DNA from: Isoetes taiwanensis
Lineage: Eukaryota; Streptophyta; Lycopodiopsida; Isoetales; Isoetaceae
Assembly (NCBI GenBank): GCA_021234155.1
Contig: JAJEKV010000002.1
Coordinates: 40,227,841 to 40,291,840 of the forward strand
Length of the DNA stretch: 64,000 bases
Direction: 5' to 3'
Below the pieces are notes generated by a model. That model was not told the DNA's origin, made no database searches, and worked only from the letters and a program-made list of their open reading frames with translations. Shown piece by piece: positions 1-12,435 of the stretch; position 1 is the stretch's first letter; every line of letters starts with the position of its first letter. Position numbers and translations under genes: made by a program.

Positions 1-1241
1 ATTACCTTCATCAAGAAGAACATCCACCACCTGAGAAGTTGCTTCAGAACAAAACACAGATGCAAGATTACCTTGCTTGCTCTGTAGTTAGCCCCACAAA
101 CTCCTATCGGTGATATATAGAAATGCTCAAGAAATCGTTTGCCATCGTTTTTCCTTACAGAAAATTAGAGAAAAGATTAGCAGATGCAATTGGATCACAA
201 CCCTAAGCCCACATCAACCTGGCAAATCCGACCCTTCAATGGGCTCACCATCCCGCTTAAGGAAAATGGCTATTGGATACCTCTACTGTAAAACTTTTAC
301 AGGAAAGTAATGCTTGAGCACCTCTTGCACTCACCTCCTGCGAATATCCCAGAGATGGAATATGGCAGCGGGAGGGAATATCGCACTTCTACTTCCATTT
401 GCTCACCTGCATTACCAGAAAAACCAAAGAAACCAGTAAATCCTCCTAGCAAACATCTATCTGAAAAATGTAGAAGCCAACTCCTAACATAATTTGCAAA
501 AATTTCGAGAAGTGGCCAGAGCGGCGTTGCTCCTGAAGATGTGTTCCTATTTTTTGGGATTGGACCTGAATATCTATTGCCGCTAAAGAATCACCTGTTA
601 CAGACAAGCAACCCAACCAAAAGCTGAGATCCTATCCCCACCTTCCACCCAGCTCACATAAAATCCATGCCGTTTATCGATCCTCAGGTGTTCCTCAAAT
701 AAAAAAACTCCACAGCCACAGATAAAGAATATGCTGCAATATTCTTAAATCGTGGCCCTCTATCCATCCCTCCCCACACTCCCCAAGGATTGCCCTACAG
801 GCAACCCACCCAAAAATTATATATGTGTAGATAAGAGATATTTTTGTTTATAAAGATGTAACGGTTTAGCATCTAAGGGATGCCACGTCATTAATTTTTT
901 TTAGGAGAAAACGTGGATCGACGGCGCCATCACGCAATATCCGGCATGAAGGCATAAATCTGGTGGCGCCGCCCAGCTGGCTAGCCAAGTTCTGCCTTCT
1001 TCCTATTCCCAAACCCTTGATCTCCTCTGATTTTATGCTGTTTTTCCCCTCGTTAAAATGCTCCGTCTCATTTTCTCTCTGCCAAATTGCTCCATGGATT
1101 TGTTCTCCCCTCTCAGAAACAGACAGTACTGTGTCCTTTGTCCATAAAAAAATCCGTGTTCTTCATGGTCTGTCACTGGGTTTGATTCTGATCATGATCC
1201 CCAGATACAGAATAGAAAATTTGGGGTAAATCACAGTTCCT
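1..1241. other. Upstream region of the RRM gene; possible edge of a minus-strand exon
   Basis: No complete gene is visible. On the minus strand, about 75 down to 6 reads as a short open segment ending in a plausible splice donor (GATGAAG then GTAAT), so a divergent gene may extend beyond the left edge; this is weak. A pyrimidine-rich stretch at about 750-790 and a GC-richer segment at 910-990 lie between it and the RRM start and could hold a shared promoter. The last ~230 bases before 1242 are C/T-rich, as plant 5' UTRs often are. I saw no convincing TATA box. Confidence 0.3.
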
Positions 1242-2549
1242 ATGCCGGGAGTTATGTTTGAAGATACGACCTACACCAAGGTTTTTGTTGGAGGATTAGC
1301 TTGGGAAACGCAGAGGGAAACTATGCGCAGATATTTCGAACAGTTTGGCGAGATTTTGGAAGCTGTTGTGATCACAGACAAAAATACTGGACGATCGAAA
1401 GGCTATGGTTTTGTGCGCGCCCTAATTCTATCCCCTGTTCTTTATATTTCCGTTCTTGTTCTTGGCCCCCCTTTGTCGAGTTTTTGGTCTGTTTGTTTTC
1501 TATGTGGTATTATGAAGCAGGGTTAATGGTTTTAGGTTACATTTCGGGATGCCGAATCTGCAAGGCGTGCATGTGCTGATGCTTCTCCGGTCATAGATGG
1601 TAGGCGAGCTAATTGCAATCTGGCTTCCCTTGGTGTTAGGGCAAGAGGATCCCCACAAAGTGGTGAGTTTTTCCACTCTCTAATCTGTCAGTTAAAGCAC
1701 AAACTCAAGCTTGGGTTTAAAGATTGCTTTCTATTCTGTTAAGCTGAAACTCGGAAACAAGATTGCTTCTTATTTTAGGCTTATTCACCCAAAACAAACT
1801 ATCACATAGACTTTAGTTTTTTTGATCCAAACATGTGGCTGTGAATTTTGTGCATGGATCTTTATATGAAACTTTACTTGATTTGCAGGCTTCAGATTTA
1901 GACCCGGGAGCCCTTATCGAGGAGGACCTCCAGTGGCAGGACAATTTTTTCAGAATAATCCTCCTGCTGCATCTGCTCAGCCTTGTCCCTTACCTCAGAC
2001 TTTTGCATATCCAAATTGCCAATATGGGTGCGCATGCTTATGGACATGTTTCACTGATTCTTTCATATTAGTCACATGTTAATGAAGCATACTGATAATT
2101 AAAACTTCCTGATGTAGATATCCTACTTATCCACCAGATTTCGTCTATCCCCAGGTTAGTTGAAACGAAAGTTGAACATAGTTAGAGATGTAAAAGAAGT
2201 ATCAGGCTCATAAGAGTATGTTGTGCAGTATGATCCCTACATCATGTCCCAGCTTTCTCAATACTATGGCAATCCCATGTATCAGTACTTTGGCTATGGT
2301 GGAGCTCCAGCTATGGGACCTCCATCTATGGTGCAATATGGAGGACCTGGCTTCAATGTTCTTACTAATATGCCTCAACCATCATCTTCAGGTCCTCCTG
2401 CACTTTATGCTTTCAATGTTATAAGAATATAAAATGAGCCTAATCTGCTTGAATACCTCGTTCCAGATATTGGAACCCCTGAAGCATCTCCTCAACAATT
2501 GGAGCACGATGCTAATAGCATGAGGATGACTGACCAACTTTGTGGGTGA
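1242..2549 (+). CDS. RRM-domain RNA-binding protein (plant RBP24/RBP38-like), six exons
   Basis: This encodes a nuclear or cytoplasmic single-stranded RNA-binding protein of about 239 residues. The exons I infer are 1242-1412, 1536-1662, 1889-2027, 2118-2154, 2229-2391 and 2467-2549. All introns are GT-AG, and the exons sum to 720 nt, a whole number of codons. One RRM fills roughly residues 10-90, with RNP2 VFVGGL and RNP1 KGYGFVTF; the RNP1 motif is split by intron 1. After it comes the conserved block [11 protein letters not shown], then a Pro/Gly/Tyr/Gln-rich tail with repeated YGG and PPS motifs. This matches a plant family of single-RRM proteins, some of them ABA- or stress-linked. The main uncertainty is the 3' end: without the last splice, exon 5 would run on to a stop at 2430-2432. 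The ATG at 1242 gives the family's usual short N-terminus. Confidence 0.88.
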
Positions 2550-3275
2550 ATCACCAATGTGAGTTTTGAGCATGCAATACCATATAATGTTTTGTTTACT
2601 ATCTTTGTGCAACTTGCCTTCGACTTTGCATCTTGTTTTTTGTTATATTGTCTATGCTTAGGAAAGCATGACTTCGATTTTGCATCTTGTTTTCTGTTTA
2701 AACCTGGAAGTTTTTTATTTTTGCTTTCTAGGTTAATAAATTTGCATTTTAATATGGAAAAAAATAGAGCCTTGTTTCTAGACTTCTTTTGCTTTTATCA
2801 TCAAATCTTGCTTTATCATCAAATTCTTGGCCTTTCGTGTCAAGACCGCGTTGGGATATATCAAATGAGATCAATTATCAACATTTGGGGTCGGTGCCCT
2901 TAAATTGGAATATTTTGTGTACAAAATACACTAGAAAACCTAGGATTTAATTGTTCAATACATAACAGTCTTTCTTAAATAACATACAATATGAAAGCAG
3001 ATCTAGAGAAAACCTAGGATTTAATTGTTCAATACATATAATAGTCTTTATTTAATTGTTCAATACAATCAAACCATATATAATGTATACACTTTGATTC
3101 TATTCTTCGAGATTCTTTGATGCTCCAGTGCATGCACGCCAAGTGGCAAAAAATATTTTTGAGGAACATTTTTGTATTTTTCTAGTTAATATTTATTGAG
3201 GAGGAGCCACAACCACGTGACTCCCCATGAGCAAGTTTGCACCCACATTCCTTAAAAATTATCAAAGCACGAGAT
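2550..3275. other. Intergenic DNA with short dispersed direct repeats
   Basis: This is the 3' flank of the RRM gene, and I see no coding exon. A 52-base segment at 2946-2997 recurs at 4285-4336 with about one mismatch. A 32-base segment at 3035-3066 recurs at 4269-4300. The repeated pieces bracket the block at 3.07-4.27 kb, which suggests that block was inserted or duplicated. Confidence 0.5.
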
Positions 3276-3420
3276 GTGTGCACTTTGCATTTATTGCGGC
3301 CATTAATACACTCTAATAACTTGATGAGACATGTGTGCACTTTGCATTTATTGCGGCCATTAATATACTTTGTATTTATTGTAGCCATTAATACACTTTG
3401 CATTTATTGCGGTCATTATT
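3276..3420. repeat. Four-copy minisatellite (core CACTTTGCATTTATTGCGGC)
   Basis: Copies of a ~28-35 base unit lie at about 3276-3310, 3332-3366, 3367-3394 and 3393-3420. Each carries the core TTTGCATTTATTGCGGCCAT or a close variant. The spacing is uneven: a 21-base insert separates the first two copies and the last two abut. Confidence 0.75.
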
Positions 3421-3746
3421 CCGACGTCCGCCATAGCCAGACCTGTGCTTGCCCCTGCATACAAAACTCCGGTGCCATTGCAGTCCACAAGGCATTTCTG
3501 TGGACCAATGCGGCCATGCGAGCGATGATGAGACAACCCGGCAGATCCACTTCCATTCCATGCATACTTCAAACAAGGTGCGTGCTCTATATCTCTCATC
3601 ATTCCCTTTCTGGCCCATACGATAGATGGCATGCTGTTTGATTACCATGAGGTTCCCCACATCTATTCTTCAACAAATCAAACTAGAAACATTAAACAAA
3701 TAAATTACATTAAACAAAGGAGGCAGAGATAAAAAGATGCTCACCG

Positions 3747-4140
3747 CTTTGACGGCCAAGTGGTTAAGCTAATGGTTATGGGAAACCCCCGTCCAGGCTC
3801 AAAGCCCACTGCCCATCATCGGGTGCAGCTAAATAAACAAAAAGGTCCATCGCGTTGTTAGCCTAGTGGTCAGGCCATTGGTTCTGGGCCTCACCCATCT
3901 AGGCTCAAAACCCACTGACTAGCAATGGATGGCGAGAAAGAGATAATGGCAACCGCGCTGTTAGGTGGTCAGGCCATTGGTTCTGGGCAGCACCCATCCA
4001 GGCTTAAACCCCACTGACTAAATGAGAGGATAAAAGAGAAAGGGATACCAGCATTGGGAATCTCATGGTCATCTGCAAGAGGACACAAGGCAACAATGTG
4101 GGTTCAAATCCCGCCTGTTCGGCAATTCATAAATGCTACC
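3747..4140 (+). repeat. Cluster of tRNA-like units, SINE-like
   Basis: Three units of about 75 bases (about 3747-3815, 3847-3921 and 3953-4020) each carry an A-box-like motif (GGCCAAGTGGTTAAG, AGCCTAGTGGTCAG or a variant) followed ~35 bases later by a B-box-like motif (GGCTCAAAGCC or GGCTCAAAACC). A fourth region has the classical B box GGTTCAAATCC at about 4104-4114. None folds as an intact tRNA, and the acceptor stems are missing. The layout fits tRNA-derived SINE heads, or a chain of them, rather than functional tRNA genes. Confidence 0.5.
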
Positions 4141-4233
4141 ACATGTGGTCTCGCACCCTTGTGAATAGAAACCCATTATTAAGCATACATTGCATTGATA
4201 GGTTGAACGTTAATAGTGGGTCAAACCTCAGCG

Positions 4234-4267
4234 GCGGCGGCCTTGGCCGCCGCGATAAGTTTCTTGT
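4234..4267. repeat. GC-rich perfect hairpin repeat, copy 1
   Basis: GCGGCGGCC at 4234-4242 and GGCCGCCGC at 4245-4253 form a 9-bp stem with a 2-base loop, followed by GATAAGTTTCTTGT. The same ~34 bases occur in inverse orientation at 54468-54501, inside a broken gene. Two copies 50 kb apart in unrelated contexts suggest the end of a small mobile element. Confidence 0.6.
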
Positions 4268-4548
4268 ACATATAATAGTCTTTATTTAATTGTTCAATAC
4301 ATAATAGTCTTTCTTAAATAACATACAATATGAAAGGATCCCCAATATGAAAGGATTTGAACCTCTCTCGAGTATAAACATTGAGCTATGGAAAAGATCT
4401 GTAAGCATAGCTATTTTACCAAACTAATGTTCTCCTTACAAAGTTAAAACTTACAAAAAGAATAGCATTGTGAGCTTATACTTACTCAAATGAGATGATT
4501 CATGATAATTTGTTAAAAATTTAAACAAGATCTGACAAAATGTATTGC

Positions 4549-4626
4549 AGCAGCAGAGAAGGATTGAAGCCAAGGGACATTGGAGTTAGCAGCAGAGAAG
4601 GATTGAAGCCAAGGGACATTGGAGTT
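4549..4626. repeat. Perfect 39-base tandem duplication
   Basis: The units 4549-4587 and 4588-4626 are identical. The length is a multiple of three and the region is open on the plus strand, but no protein family is recognisable, so this is probably a recent replication-slippage duplication in non-coding DNA. Confidence 0.85.
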
Positions 4627-4629
4627 ATC

Positions 4630-7600
4630 CATTCCCTGGCCATTTGGGCTTATGAGTACCTAAATCTGACTTGCCATTTTTTCATGTTCCTGTCTTTTCC
4701 TCTATTCTTTCCTTCTATTTTTCTACTCTCTCTATCCTTCCTGTCTCATTCTCAATTCCTTTGCTTTCTGTTTCCTTGATTTTTTTATATGCACTTTCAT
4801 TTTTATTTTAACCGGTGCTACTATTGGCACTTGGTGTATATCGAGTTCGATATGTACAACATATATCGAATTAGATATATAGCGTATATTGAAATTGATA
4901 TACGGGGGCTTCTTTTTTTTTTTAATCCCGAACTTGGCCGGCCAAAATTTGCATATAATTTTTAAAATGTATATAACATTATATACAAAAAGTACAGAAA
5001 GCACGAATGTGACCCGAGTGGGTCGGTTTTGGCTAAAACATAACATTTTGGGGGATGTAAGATACTAAAATGAAAGTTTGGTTTAATTCTAAGCTATCTA
5101 ACAACTTATCTCATGTCGATCTAACATGTAAAAGTGAAAAAATGGGTGACTCGGGTTACACCACGCGAAATGCATCTGCGTTCGCGACGTAAGTCCCCTC
5201 GGAGCAGTGTGACATGATGGGTCGATGTAAGCTATTTTTGAACATTTTCGAGAAACTTAAGATGCTACACTGTAAGATTTAGATAATTCTAAGCATTCTA
5301 ACAACTTTTCTTACAAAATTTGGACAATTTATGTCAGCAAAGAGGGGAGGTACTCCTGGTATGCTTTCTTCCTTCTTTCAAATTTGCAGTCCTGCTTTAG
5401 CATGAACCCGCGTTCTCCCGCTTTCTGCTGGGTAAGGTGGTGGGGCGTCGTGGTTTGAGGTCTCCCCGACGTCCCCTTCGAGCTCTTCCTCAGGGTTTCC
5501 CTTAAGAAAAAATTTTACCTAGGTAAATTTAGAACACTTGGCGAATTTCATACTTTAGAAGTTAGTTAAGGTGGCAAATTTTTTCTTTTATAAAAGTTCA
5601 TATATAGTACCTAAGGCGAATTTTTTACTAGGGACATTGTAATATCTATAGAAAGAAAAAAAAAAACTTCCATTAATATTCGACAAGTTTATTAGATGCA
5701 TAGCTTTGGAAATATAGTGTAACTAAAAAACACTAATGGAAAGTTTTTTGCTACTCGATTGCAGTAGAAACAACTTAATAATATGAAATTAAACAAGTGA
5801 AGCCCTATTCATTTGGCAAGTTAATAATCTTGAATAATAAAACACCATTGAATCACTATTCAAGTTAGTAAGAAACAAAATAACATCATTGGAGTCAAAA
5901 TCCATTTGGTTGCACTATTCATCAACCATTACTCTACAATAGAAAGTATTATAACTGCTATATTAATCTAGTAAATGTGAACCTGATGTCAAATATAGAA
6001 CCCTTAGCAATGGTAGACATAGACATTGCAGGAAATGCTTGAGGTGCCTCTCGATTCCAATCCTTTCATATGCAAAGATGGAGTTCCCAGCGAGAGAGGA
6101 GGTGGATTGAAGGAGTTGATTGTCACGAACTTGTGAATTACTTGAGGCTTGCAACGATGAGATTTGCTAGCTTGCTTCATGCCAAGCATGGCAAAATTCC
6201 GACTTGGGAAGATCAATTTGTTCTGTTAGAAGTCAAAATAGTTATACACACAACGAGAAGAAAGCCAATCATAAAAAAACTTGGGAACTTACCATCACCT
6301 GTAAGATTTTCCCACTCTCTTTCTCAGCTCGCAATCCTGGTTGCTTTTGTGTAGATAAGTGTGCTTGAGAAGAGTGTATCGACGGGGCATCGTAATAAGG
6401 ACTACCATGAATTGTGCTTTTGCATTGTCCGGAAAAATGGAAGGGCGCAGCGATGAAAAACCACGAGGTAAAGTTAGATTTATATCATGGTACTTGAAAC
6501 TGACCTATTGCTGAGTTATTCCATGCTGTTGGGATATATTTGCAAATGGAAATGAGAAAGGAGGAAAGCTAATCTGTTGCATAACAGCTTGTAAATACTG
6601 TGCCTGCGTTGGTGTCTTGGTGTGCAAAGAATTGCCAAAGACGCCTTACGCAAGAAGAGCAGCTTCCTTGCCAAAGATTCACGTGGCCCTTTTAGGAGTA
6701 GCCATAAATCTACTCCAACTACAAATGAAATTTCAATTAATGAAATAGTCAGTTTTTATGTTAAAATAAAACAGTTAATAAACTTTGTCTCTTTCAAAAT
6801 TTATTTACAGAACTGATATGCTTCTACAGGAAAAAATGTTTGGCCTTATATATCTACAATTTCAGGCAATGTAATGAGCAAATTAACAAAAGAAAGAGGG
6901 TTAGTATTGACCTTCAAATGCCAATGTCTATTATGAAAATCCACCTTGTAGCAGTGAGGGAGCCAGTCCTCTGCTGGCATGCTGCAGAAACTTCTTAAAG
7001 GTAGGCTGGTTTTCCTTGACATTTTCACATTTCTGAAAACAATAAGAATAGGTTAGGCAATCCCTAAGCTACACTTTAGTTCAGATCATATTTAGCATCT
7101 TAACTGTTATATTAAAGCTCCAGTGTTCCACTTCTGGCAGTATATCTTAGTCAAACAGGGGCAAGCATATGGGACTTGTTCACCGGATCTTAGCTAGCCC
7201 TTCTACATTATCCACCTATTAGTAATCCGATTCACACCTTTTAGAATCCATTATAAAAGCCTATTAATTTCTTTACAGTTCATATCATAAACCCTATATA
7301 TTTTTATTTTTTAAGAAAAACATCAAAATGGGCATCCCTGTTCTTCCATAGCATAAACCCTATATCTTTTATAAACAAAATCGAAATGGGCAACCCTGTT
7401 CTTCATAAAGCAAAGATATTTTAGCAACGAGTCCATCCACACTTTATATTAGCATCAACAGGCCAGTATCATGCTACAGTAGTATTTTTAGCTATATCTC
7501 AACTAGAAAACCTCACTTACTTACCACAAGAATAGAGTCCACCCTATTCTTAGCTCTGATTTTACATGAATCATATACTAAAAATACATGATTCAATCAG

Positions 7601-8580
7601 ATATTCATAATGCTCCATCAGCCATCTCTAGCCTTGCTATATTTTACAGAAATGAAGCCAGGATGTTGCAATGTTAAATCCCATGCAAATCCATATCTTT
7701 ATCATTACGTGGCAAGCAGTTTATTCTAGTCTAGCAAAGCTCAAAATCCATTGTGTAACATGAGCATAAGCAAGAATAAGTCTTCTTTAAGAGATTAAAA
7801 GATGGAAATACCAACAGAGCCGTTTAACGAAGCTCCAGAATGTCAACGTATCACCTTTAAGGAAAAAAAATATAATTATTATGAAAGCTAACCTGAGTAG
7901 AGGCGCCTCCAAATATTAACATCCGTTTGCTTCATATGTCTGCATCCTTTTTCTGCCTTATGCAAAGTCGGACCATAGCATAACAGAGAATCAATTTTGC
8001 CAAGGCATTTTCATGGATAATGCCTTTGGTATTCCACAGCCTTGATAATGAACAGCTGCCACAACCGTCCAAGCATAGGAGCCTTTGTACTAGGTCTGGA
8101 TAATCCAGAATGTTGCAATGATAAGAATAGGTTTAGTTACAGACCTTTAACACATCCAGATAAGCTTTGCAATAGCAGGTTTCTTTTGATCCTTTAGTAA
8201 GTTTTCTTCTCCAATAATGCAATCACATCAAACATAGGCAAGATTTACCATAAAGCATTGTCTGGCACCCATAAAGAACGTGATCAGAAGAGTTGAATAA
8301 AAAGGATGGCATGAAGAATAGCGTTGCAGCTCTACCAGAATCCCTCAATAGCTTCGTCTTCCTAGAACTCTTAGGTAACAACCGCTACTGGAGGTAAGAG
8401 GCGAATCAACCCTAAATATAAAGACCTCTAATCGAGATAAGGGCGAATAGTGACAATCCGACCATCATTTTCAAGGCGATTCAAGCTGGGTGGGAACCTA
8501 AGCGTTCGAAAGATGGGCGAAAATAAAAAATCATATTTTGTACAAAACCTACTCCAGATTCGTATTCAATTTTAAAAAAA
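4630..8580. other. Long intergenic region with no supported gene
   Basis: The DNA is AT-rich with scattered short ORFs that lack family motifs. Around 4800-4900 there is a tract of ATATCGA-type words. Around 5050-5115 and 5260-5315 a diverged phrase recurs (AATTCTAAGC followed by TCTAACAACTT). Several short open blocks around 6000-6230 and 6400-6470 have splice-like borders but cannot be joined into a recognisable protein. Confidence 0.4.
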
Positions 8581-8583
8581 CCC

Positions 8584-9169
8584 TTAAATATAGCATATAA
8601 GCGAATATTCGCCCCTTAAGGGAAACCCCGCTCTTCCTCCTCCTCGTTCCCACCTACTTCCTCCACCTCTTCGTCCTCCTCCTCCTTCTGCTTGCTCCTG
8701 ATGAGGTTCTTCAATGTGGATGGTTCCCCTGGACCGATCTTGGTCCCTTTTGGACCGTTTCTCCCTTCTCCTGGCCTCCTTCTCTCGCTCCCTCTTCTTC
8801 CTTACCGCCTGATCTTCCGGCCATTCCGCCACCTTCTCCTTTCCCTTCGTTTTGCTGGGTCCGACCTCTTCTTGATGCTGCTGCTCCTCCTCCTCCTACT
8901 GCTCCTCTTGCTGCTCTTCTTCCTGCTTTCCTTGGCTCGGCGAGGGCGTGCCGAGCGCGACAGTTTTGCCGGTCCGCTGGGTGGCCTCCGACGAGCTGTT
9001 GTGCGTCCGTTCATGGGAAGTGTGAAAAGTTTCGTCCGTGGAGCTCTTCTTCCTCCCTCCCAGGCCTGAGGTGCTCTGAGATATTCTTGCCGCTCCCCAC
9101 TTCCATCTCTGTCGTGGAAGGTCTCTGCTTGGGGCTCATGTATTTCCTTACTGTGCATGTGGTGCGAGC
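8584..9169 (-). other. Lys/Arg/Glu-rich low-complexity open region, unassigned
   Basis: On the minus strand an ATG near 9169 opens a 53-codon frame that stops. Overlapping frames (9158-8802 and 8832-8584) then read as long runs of Arg, Lys, Glu and Ser. The composition comes from a purine-rich strand (AGG, AAG and GAG words) and could be a first exon of a charged nuclear protein or simply biased DNA. No domain is visible. The open minus-strand frames do not join without splicing that I cannot verify. Confidence 0.2.
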
Positions 9170-10640
9170 CATGTCTTTCGTTGCAAGAAAGTGGATGAGC
9201 TTAAGTTGGAGATCAAGAGAGAGAGGTTGGTGGTGTGTGTAGGAGAATGGGACCCTAAAATGATATTTAAAAAGGAAAAGATGCTCTTAGGGCTAGAAAT
9301 ATTTTTTTACTATTAATACCCCTATTAATTAGCGACTATATATAGTTATTTCTTTATTATAATTAAAATTTGAATTTTTCCGAACAGTTTGGTGTGTTAA
9401 TTTTGGATTTGCGTCATTTTTCACCTGGGTCTCGAATTGGGATGATTCTTTAATCCATTTTGGCTGAAATTTGATGCTCATGTATAATTTCCACTCCAAT
9501 CTTAGTAGAATGTTAATTCGACTCATTATTTTTCCTTGCGTCTATAATTTAGCCTAAACTTTATGACCCTACCACTTAGGAGGGAAAAAAAATTCTTCCA
9601 TTTTTTGAGGTCCAATGCTGGAATTTCCATCCCATGCTCTATTAGGCCGGTTAGACTACTAAGTCAGGGATATGTTCACTGCTAGCTCTTTCTCAACCAA
9701 GAAATTTAGTTCTAGATAAATAATGAAGATACATCTTAACCTAATCACATGCATCTAACTTACAGTTAGGGTTCATTGATTAGGGTTCCAAACCTAGACT
9801 GAGGGTTCTAGGAAGGCTCTACTAGCAAGATAAGATACTAGCTCATTTGGAATCCTGGGTTCCAGATGATCTACCTATGAAGCTACTATGAATACCTGCT
9901 CTGGATGAACTTCCTCCAACTCTTGGAGTCTCCATGACTTGATGATGAGTCGAGTGATACCTCCTCCTTCTGATGGCCATGCTACCTTGGGGCTGTCGAT
10001 CTGAGCTATGCCTCAATGAACGGTGTTCGAAACGGAGTTCCGAGCGAAGAATAGGTCTCAAGGTGAGTGGAGCCAAAAAGTGGCCTAGGGTTAGGGTTAG
10101 GGTTAGGGTCCATAGGTTATGGTTCCATGTGATTGCCATGTGGCTCCAATGGGGTGCTTCCATGTGGTAGGTACCCACTAGGTTGAGGCCATGTGGAAAT
10201 GGCCTTAAGCCTAAAGTTGGTTACGTTATGTAAATAACTTGGCCATGCTCCCTTTTCCACCTATTATGGTATACAAAGCTATAATGATAGATTTGTATGG
10301 TGACAGGGCCTAGAAATATATATGGCCTATATTTTCGGGGAACGCCACATAATACGACTTGTACCTACTGTCCCCAATGAGCAGGGTGTTCTCAACCTCA
10401 AACCTTGGGAATATACGGTAAACCTTACTCAATTCCTTCAAGAAAATGGGCTTATTCTTGATCGACAACCCTGTATTCGTGCATTCATTTTGGTTCCATA
10501 CAAATAGAAACTTTGAAGCAAATTCTGATGTGCCATGACTGTAAACTAGAATTGTGATAATATACTAGACCATAATGCAACCACGAAGTTATCGAGGCAC
10601 CAAAACATAAACTCTCTAAATCCCGGCCTTAAAATGATAG
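9170..10640. other. Intergenic region
   Basis: I see no supported gene. The region contains the telomere-like tract listed separately and several short ORFs without family features. Confidence 0.4.
10086..10108 (+). repeat. Short interstitial telomere-like tract (TTAGGG)
   Basis: Three exact TTAGGG units plus a partial one lie in a row. Most plants use TTTAGGG, so this is the variant type, but four units are too few to indicate a telomere or a fusion point. Confidence 0.7.
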
Positions 10641-10649
10641 TCTTCTGCT

Positions 10650-12115
10650 TGTTCAGTCGCTGCAAGACAACATCAGGTTCCTTGGTTGATGGTATGAGCT
10701 CATTCTTATCATAAGAAACCTACCAACAACACCGTTGAAGTAAAAATAATGAGAAATTCTGGACCTTGTACTCCTCCTAATGAGAGGTGGAGGCACAGGG
10801 CTCGATGACACTTCTGCTTCAGGAACTTGCACTTTTGAAGGAGTGGTTACAGAGAAAGACTTCCCTGCATAAATATAACAGTTGGAAACTTTCAAATATT
10901 GAAACAGTTACAGAAATTGACTGTCTGTACTTACAAACACCAACCTGATGCTTTCTGCTCTCTGATTTCATCAGCTTTGTTCTTTTCCTTCCTATCTTCT
11001 CCCACATTTTCACCCACTGCTGCAACTTCTGTGTTACTCTTGGCAGCAACTGCACTTGCTTGAAAGCACCGAATATTACTTGACCAAAAAAAATGTGACG
11101 ACAAGATTTATAAACTAATATTCGTACCTGCCACTAAGGAGTCCTGATCTGGTTCATTATTCTCTCTCATATTGCAGCATTCTACTGGTACAGCTGTATG
11201 AAACTATATATAATTTAGACATCATTGCCAAACAATATTAATCATGTATCAGAACAATACCACCTTTAGATACATGGTCATAAGTTGGCGTCTTCTCCTT
11301 CACATCTGTTTCTGTTGCTTCTGAGTCAACTGCAAATTCAATAATTGCCAAGCTAGTGTGTAAGTAAAATAACAAAGCTGTAATTTGACTGTTTTACCCC
11401 TGAGTTTTTCTTCCTTTTCTGCTGTTATCACATATTTGGATACTTCTTCATAGTTTTTTCATATTCTTGTGCAAACTCGTTGCCACAAAAAGCATGCAAC
11501 CATGGGGAGGACATCATGTGTTGACATTTGCAACAACACTTTCTTGTATGCCTCCAACAACACATGAATAACTGTGTAATTCCGAAATAGAAAGGAGATC
11601 TTAAACTACAACAACCCAATGATACCGGTGACTGCATTCAGCTAACACAATAGGAAAAGACCGCCCCTGCCACTGAAAGGAATGTCCACAATAGGGACAG
11701 CCTGTGTCTCCTTCTACTTCTGTTGCTAATGGTAGAGGCGGTAATGCTGGATCAAAAGGAAAAGAACTTTCATCCCCCTCCATGCACAACTGAAATCTCT
11801 AAAATCTTGGCTCTAGCTCAAATATGTTCTCAATGGCTAGCTTTGTTTCAAAGGCCACATCATCCATCTCCTTCTTCAAAGATCTAATGCCAGGTAAGAT
11901 TCTTTCATTAAGATCCTTCTCCTTCAACCTATTAATGTACATGATACCTGCTATAGTTTCAGGTTGCTTCTTCGTGACATCTTCATTTTCCTTGATTTCA
12001 AGCTTGACCCTTCCATTTCCAAGTTCAAGAAGTTCAATTTGCCTTTCGAGTTTTCGCTGATTCCCTTCACCATACTGAGGTTTGGCTTTAACAGCCGTTA
12101 AAAGCCTGTTCTATA
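10650..12115 (-). pseudogene. 3' portion of a broken gene: coiled coil plus zinc-binding Cys/His region
   Basis: I cannot name this gene. Reading leftward, about 12115-11820 encodes a charged, probably coiled-coil segment rich in Glu, Lys and Leu. It reaches a TAG stop and continues in the same frame into a Cys/His block: CPYCG, then AECSHRYH, near 11720-11620. A further block around 11590-11430 has CKCQHMM and SSPWLHAFCGNEF, and the Cys/His spacing would suit a RING- or PHD-like zinc fold. Smaller exon-like pieces follow to about 10650, ending in a Pro/Arg-rich segment with RRSTRSRI. The in-frame stop and broken joins make it a pseudogene or gene remnant. Its upstream side ends 320 bases before the 133-bp direct repeat at 12436. 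Exons at 41004-40330, beyond the matching repeat, are on the same strand and may be its missing 5' half. Confidence 0.45.
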
Positions 12116-12164
12116 CAGTGATGCCATGTAATAAGTTGCGGACATGTATTAGTAAGCTGTATCA

Positions 12165-12430
12165 TAACACAATTCGATATACATCATTTTTGCCATCATA
12201 CAATAACACATAACAGCACACAACACAACACAACACAACACCACACATCATATTTGCCATCATGTTTTTCATCATACCAACCTTGCTACAACATATCATA
12301 TTTGATATCATACTTGCCATCTTATTTGCCTCATAACACAACTCATCATGTTTTACATCATAAATTGCCACCATACTTGTGATGCAATATAATATCATAT
12401 TCACATTTACATAACACAAACGTGTCAATC
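12165..12430. repeat. Degenerate simple repeat (ATCATATTTGCC-type) with a CAACA microsatellite
   Basis: The words CATCATATTTGCC, TTGCCATCAT and their variants recur through the stretch. A run of ACACAACACAACACAAC sits at about 12216-12242. Frames here are accidental. Confidence 0.6.
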
Positions 12431-12435
12431 CATCA

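Noticed and set aside
3182-3660. Overlapping frames on both strands at the 3.2-3.6 kb minisatellite
   Set aside because: Produced by the repeat unit itself; no family similarity.
3747-4140. Functional tRNA genes
   Set aside because: Promoter-box-like motifs are present, but acceptor and anticodon stems do not fold.
4234-4267. Helitron 3' end
   Set aside because: The hairpin position fits, but no CTRR terminus follows at the expected distance and no matching 5' TC end was found.
8692-9069. 125-codon plus-strand Leu-rich frame
   Set aside because: It is the complement of the purine-rich, Lys/Arg-coding strand; a run of Leu from CTC/CTG words, without protein features.
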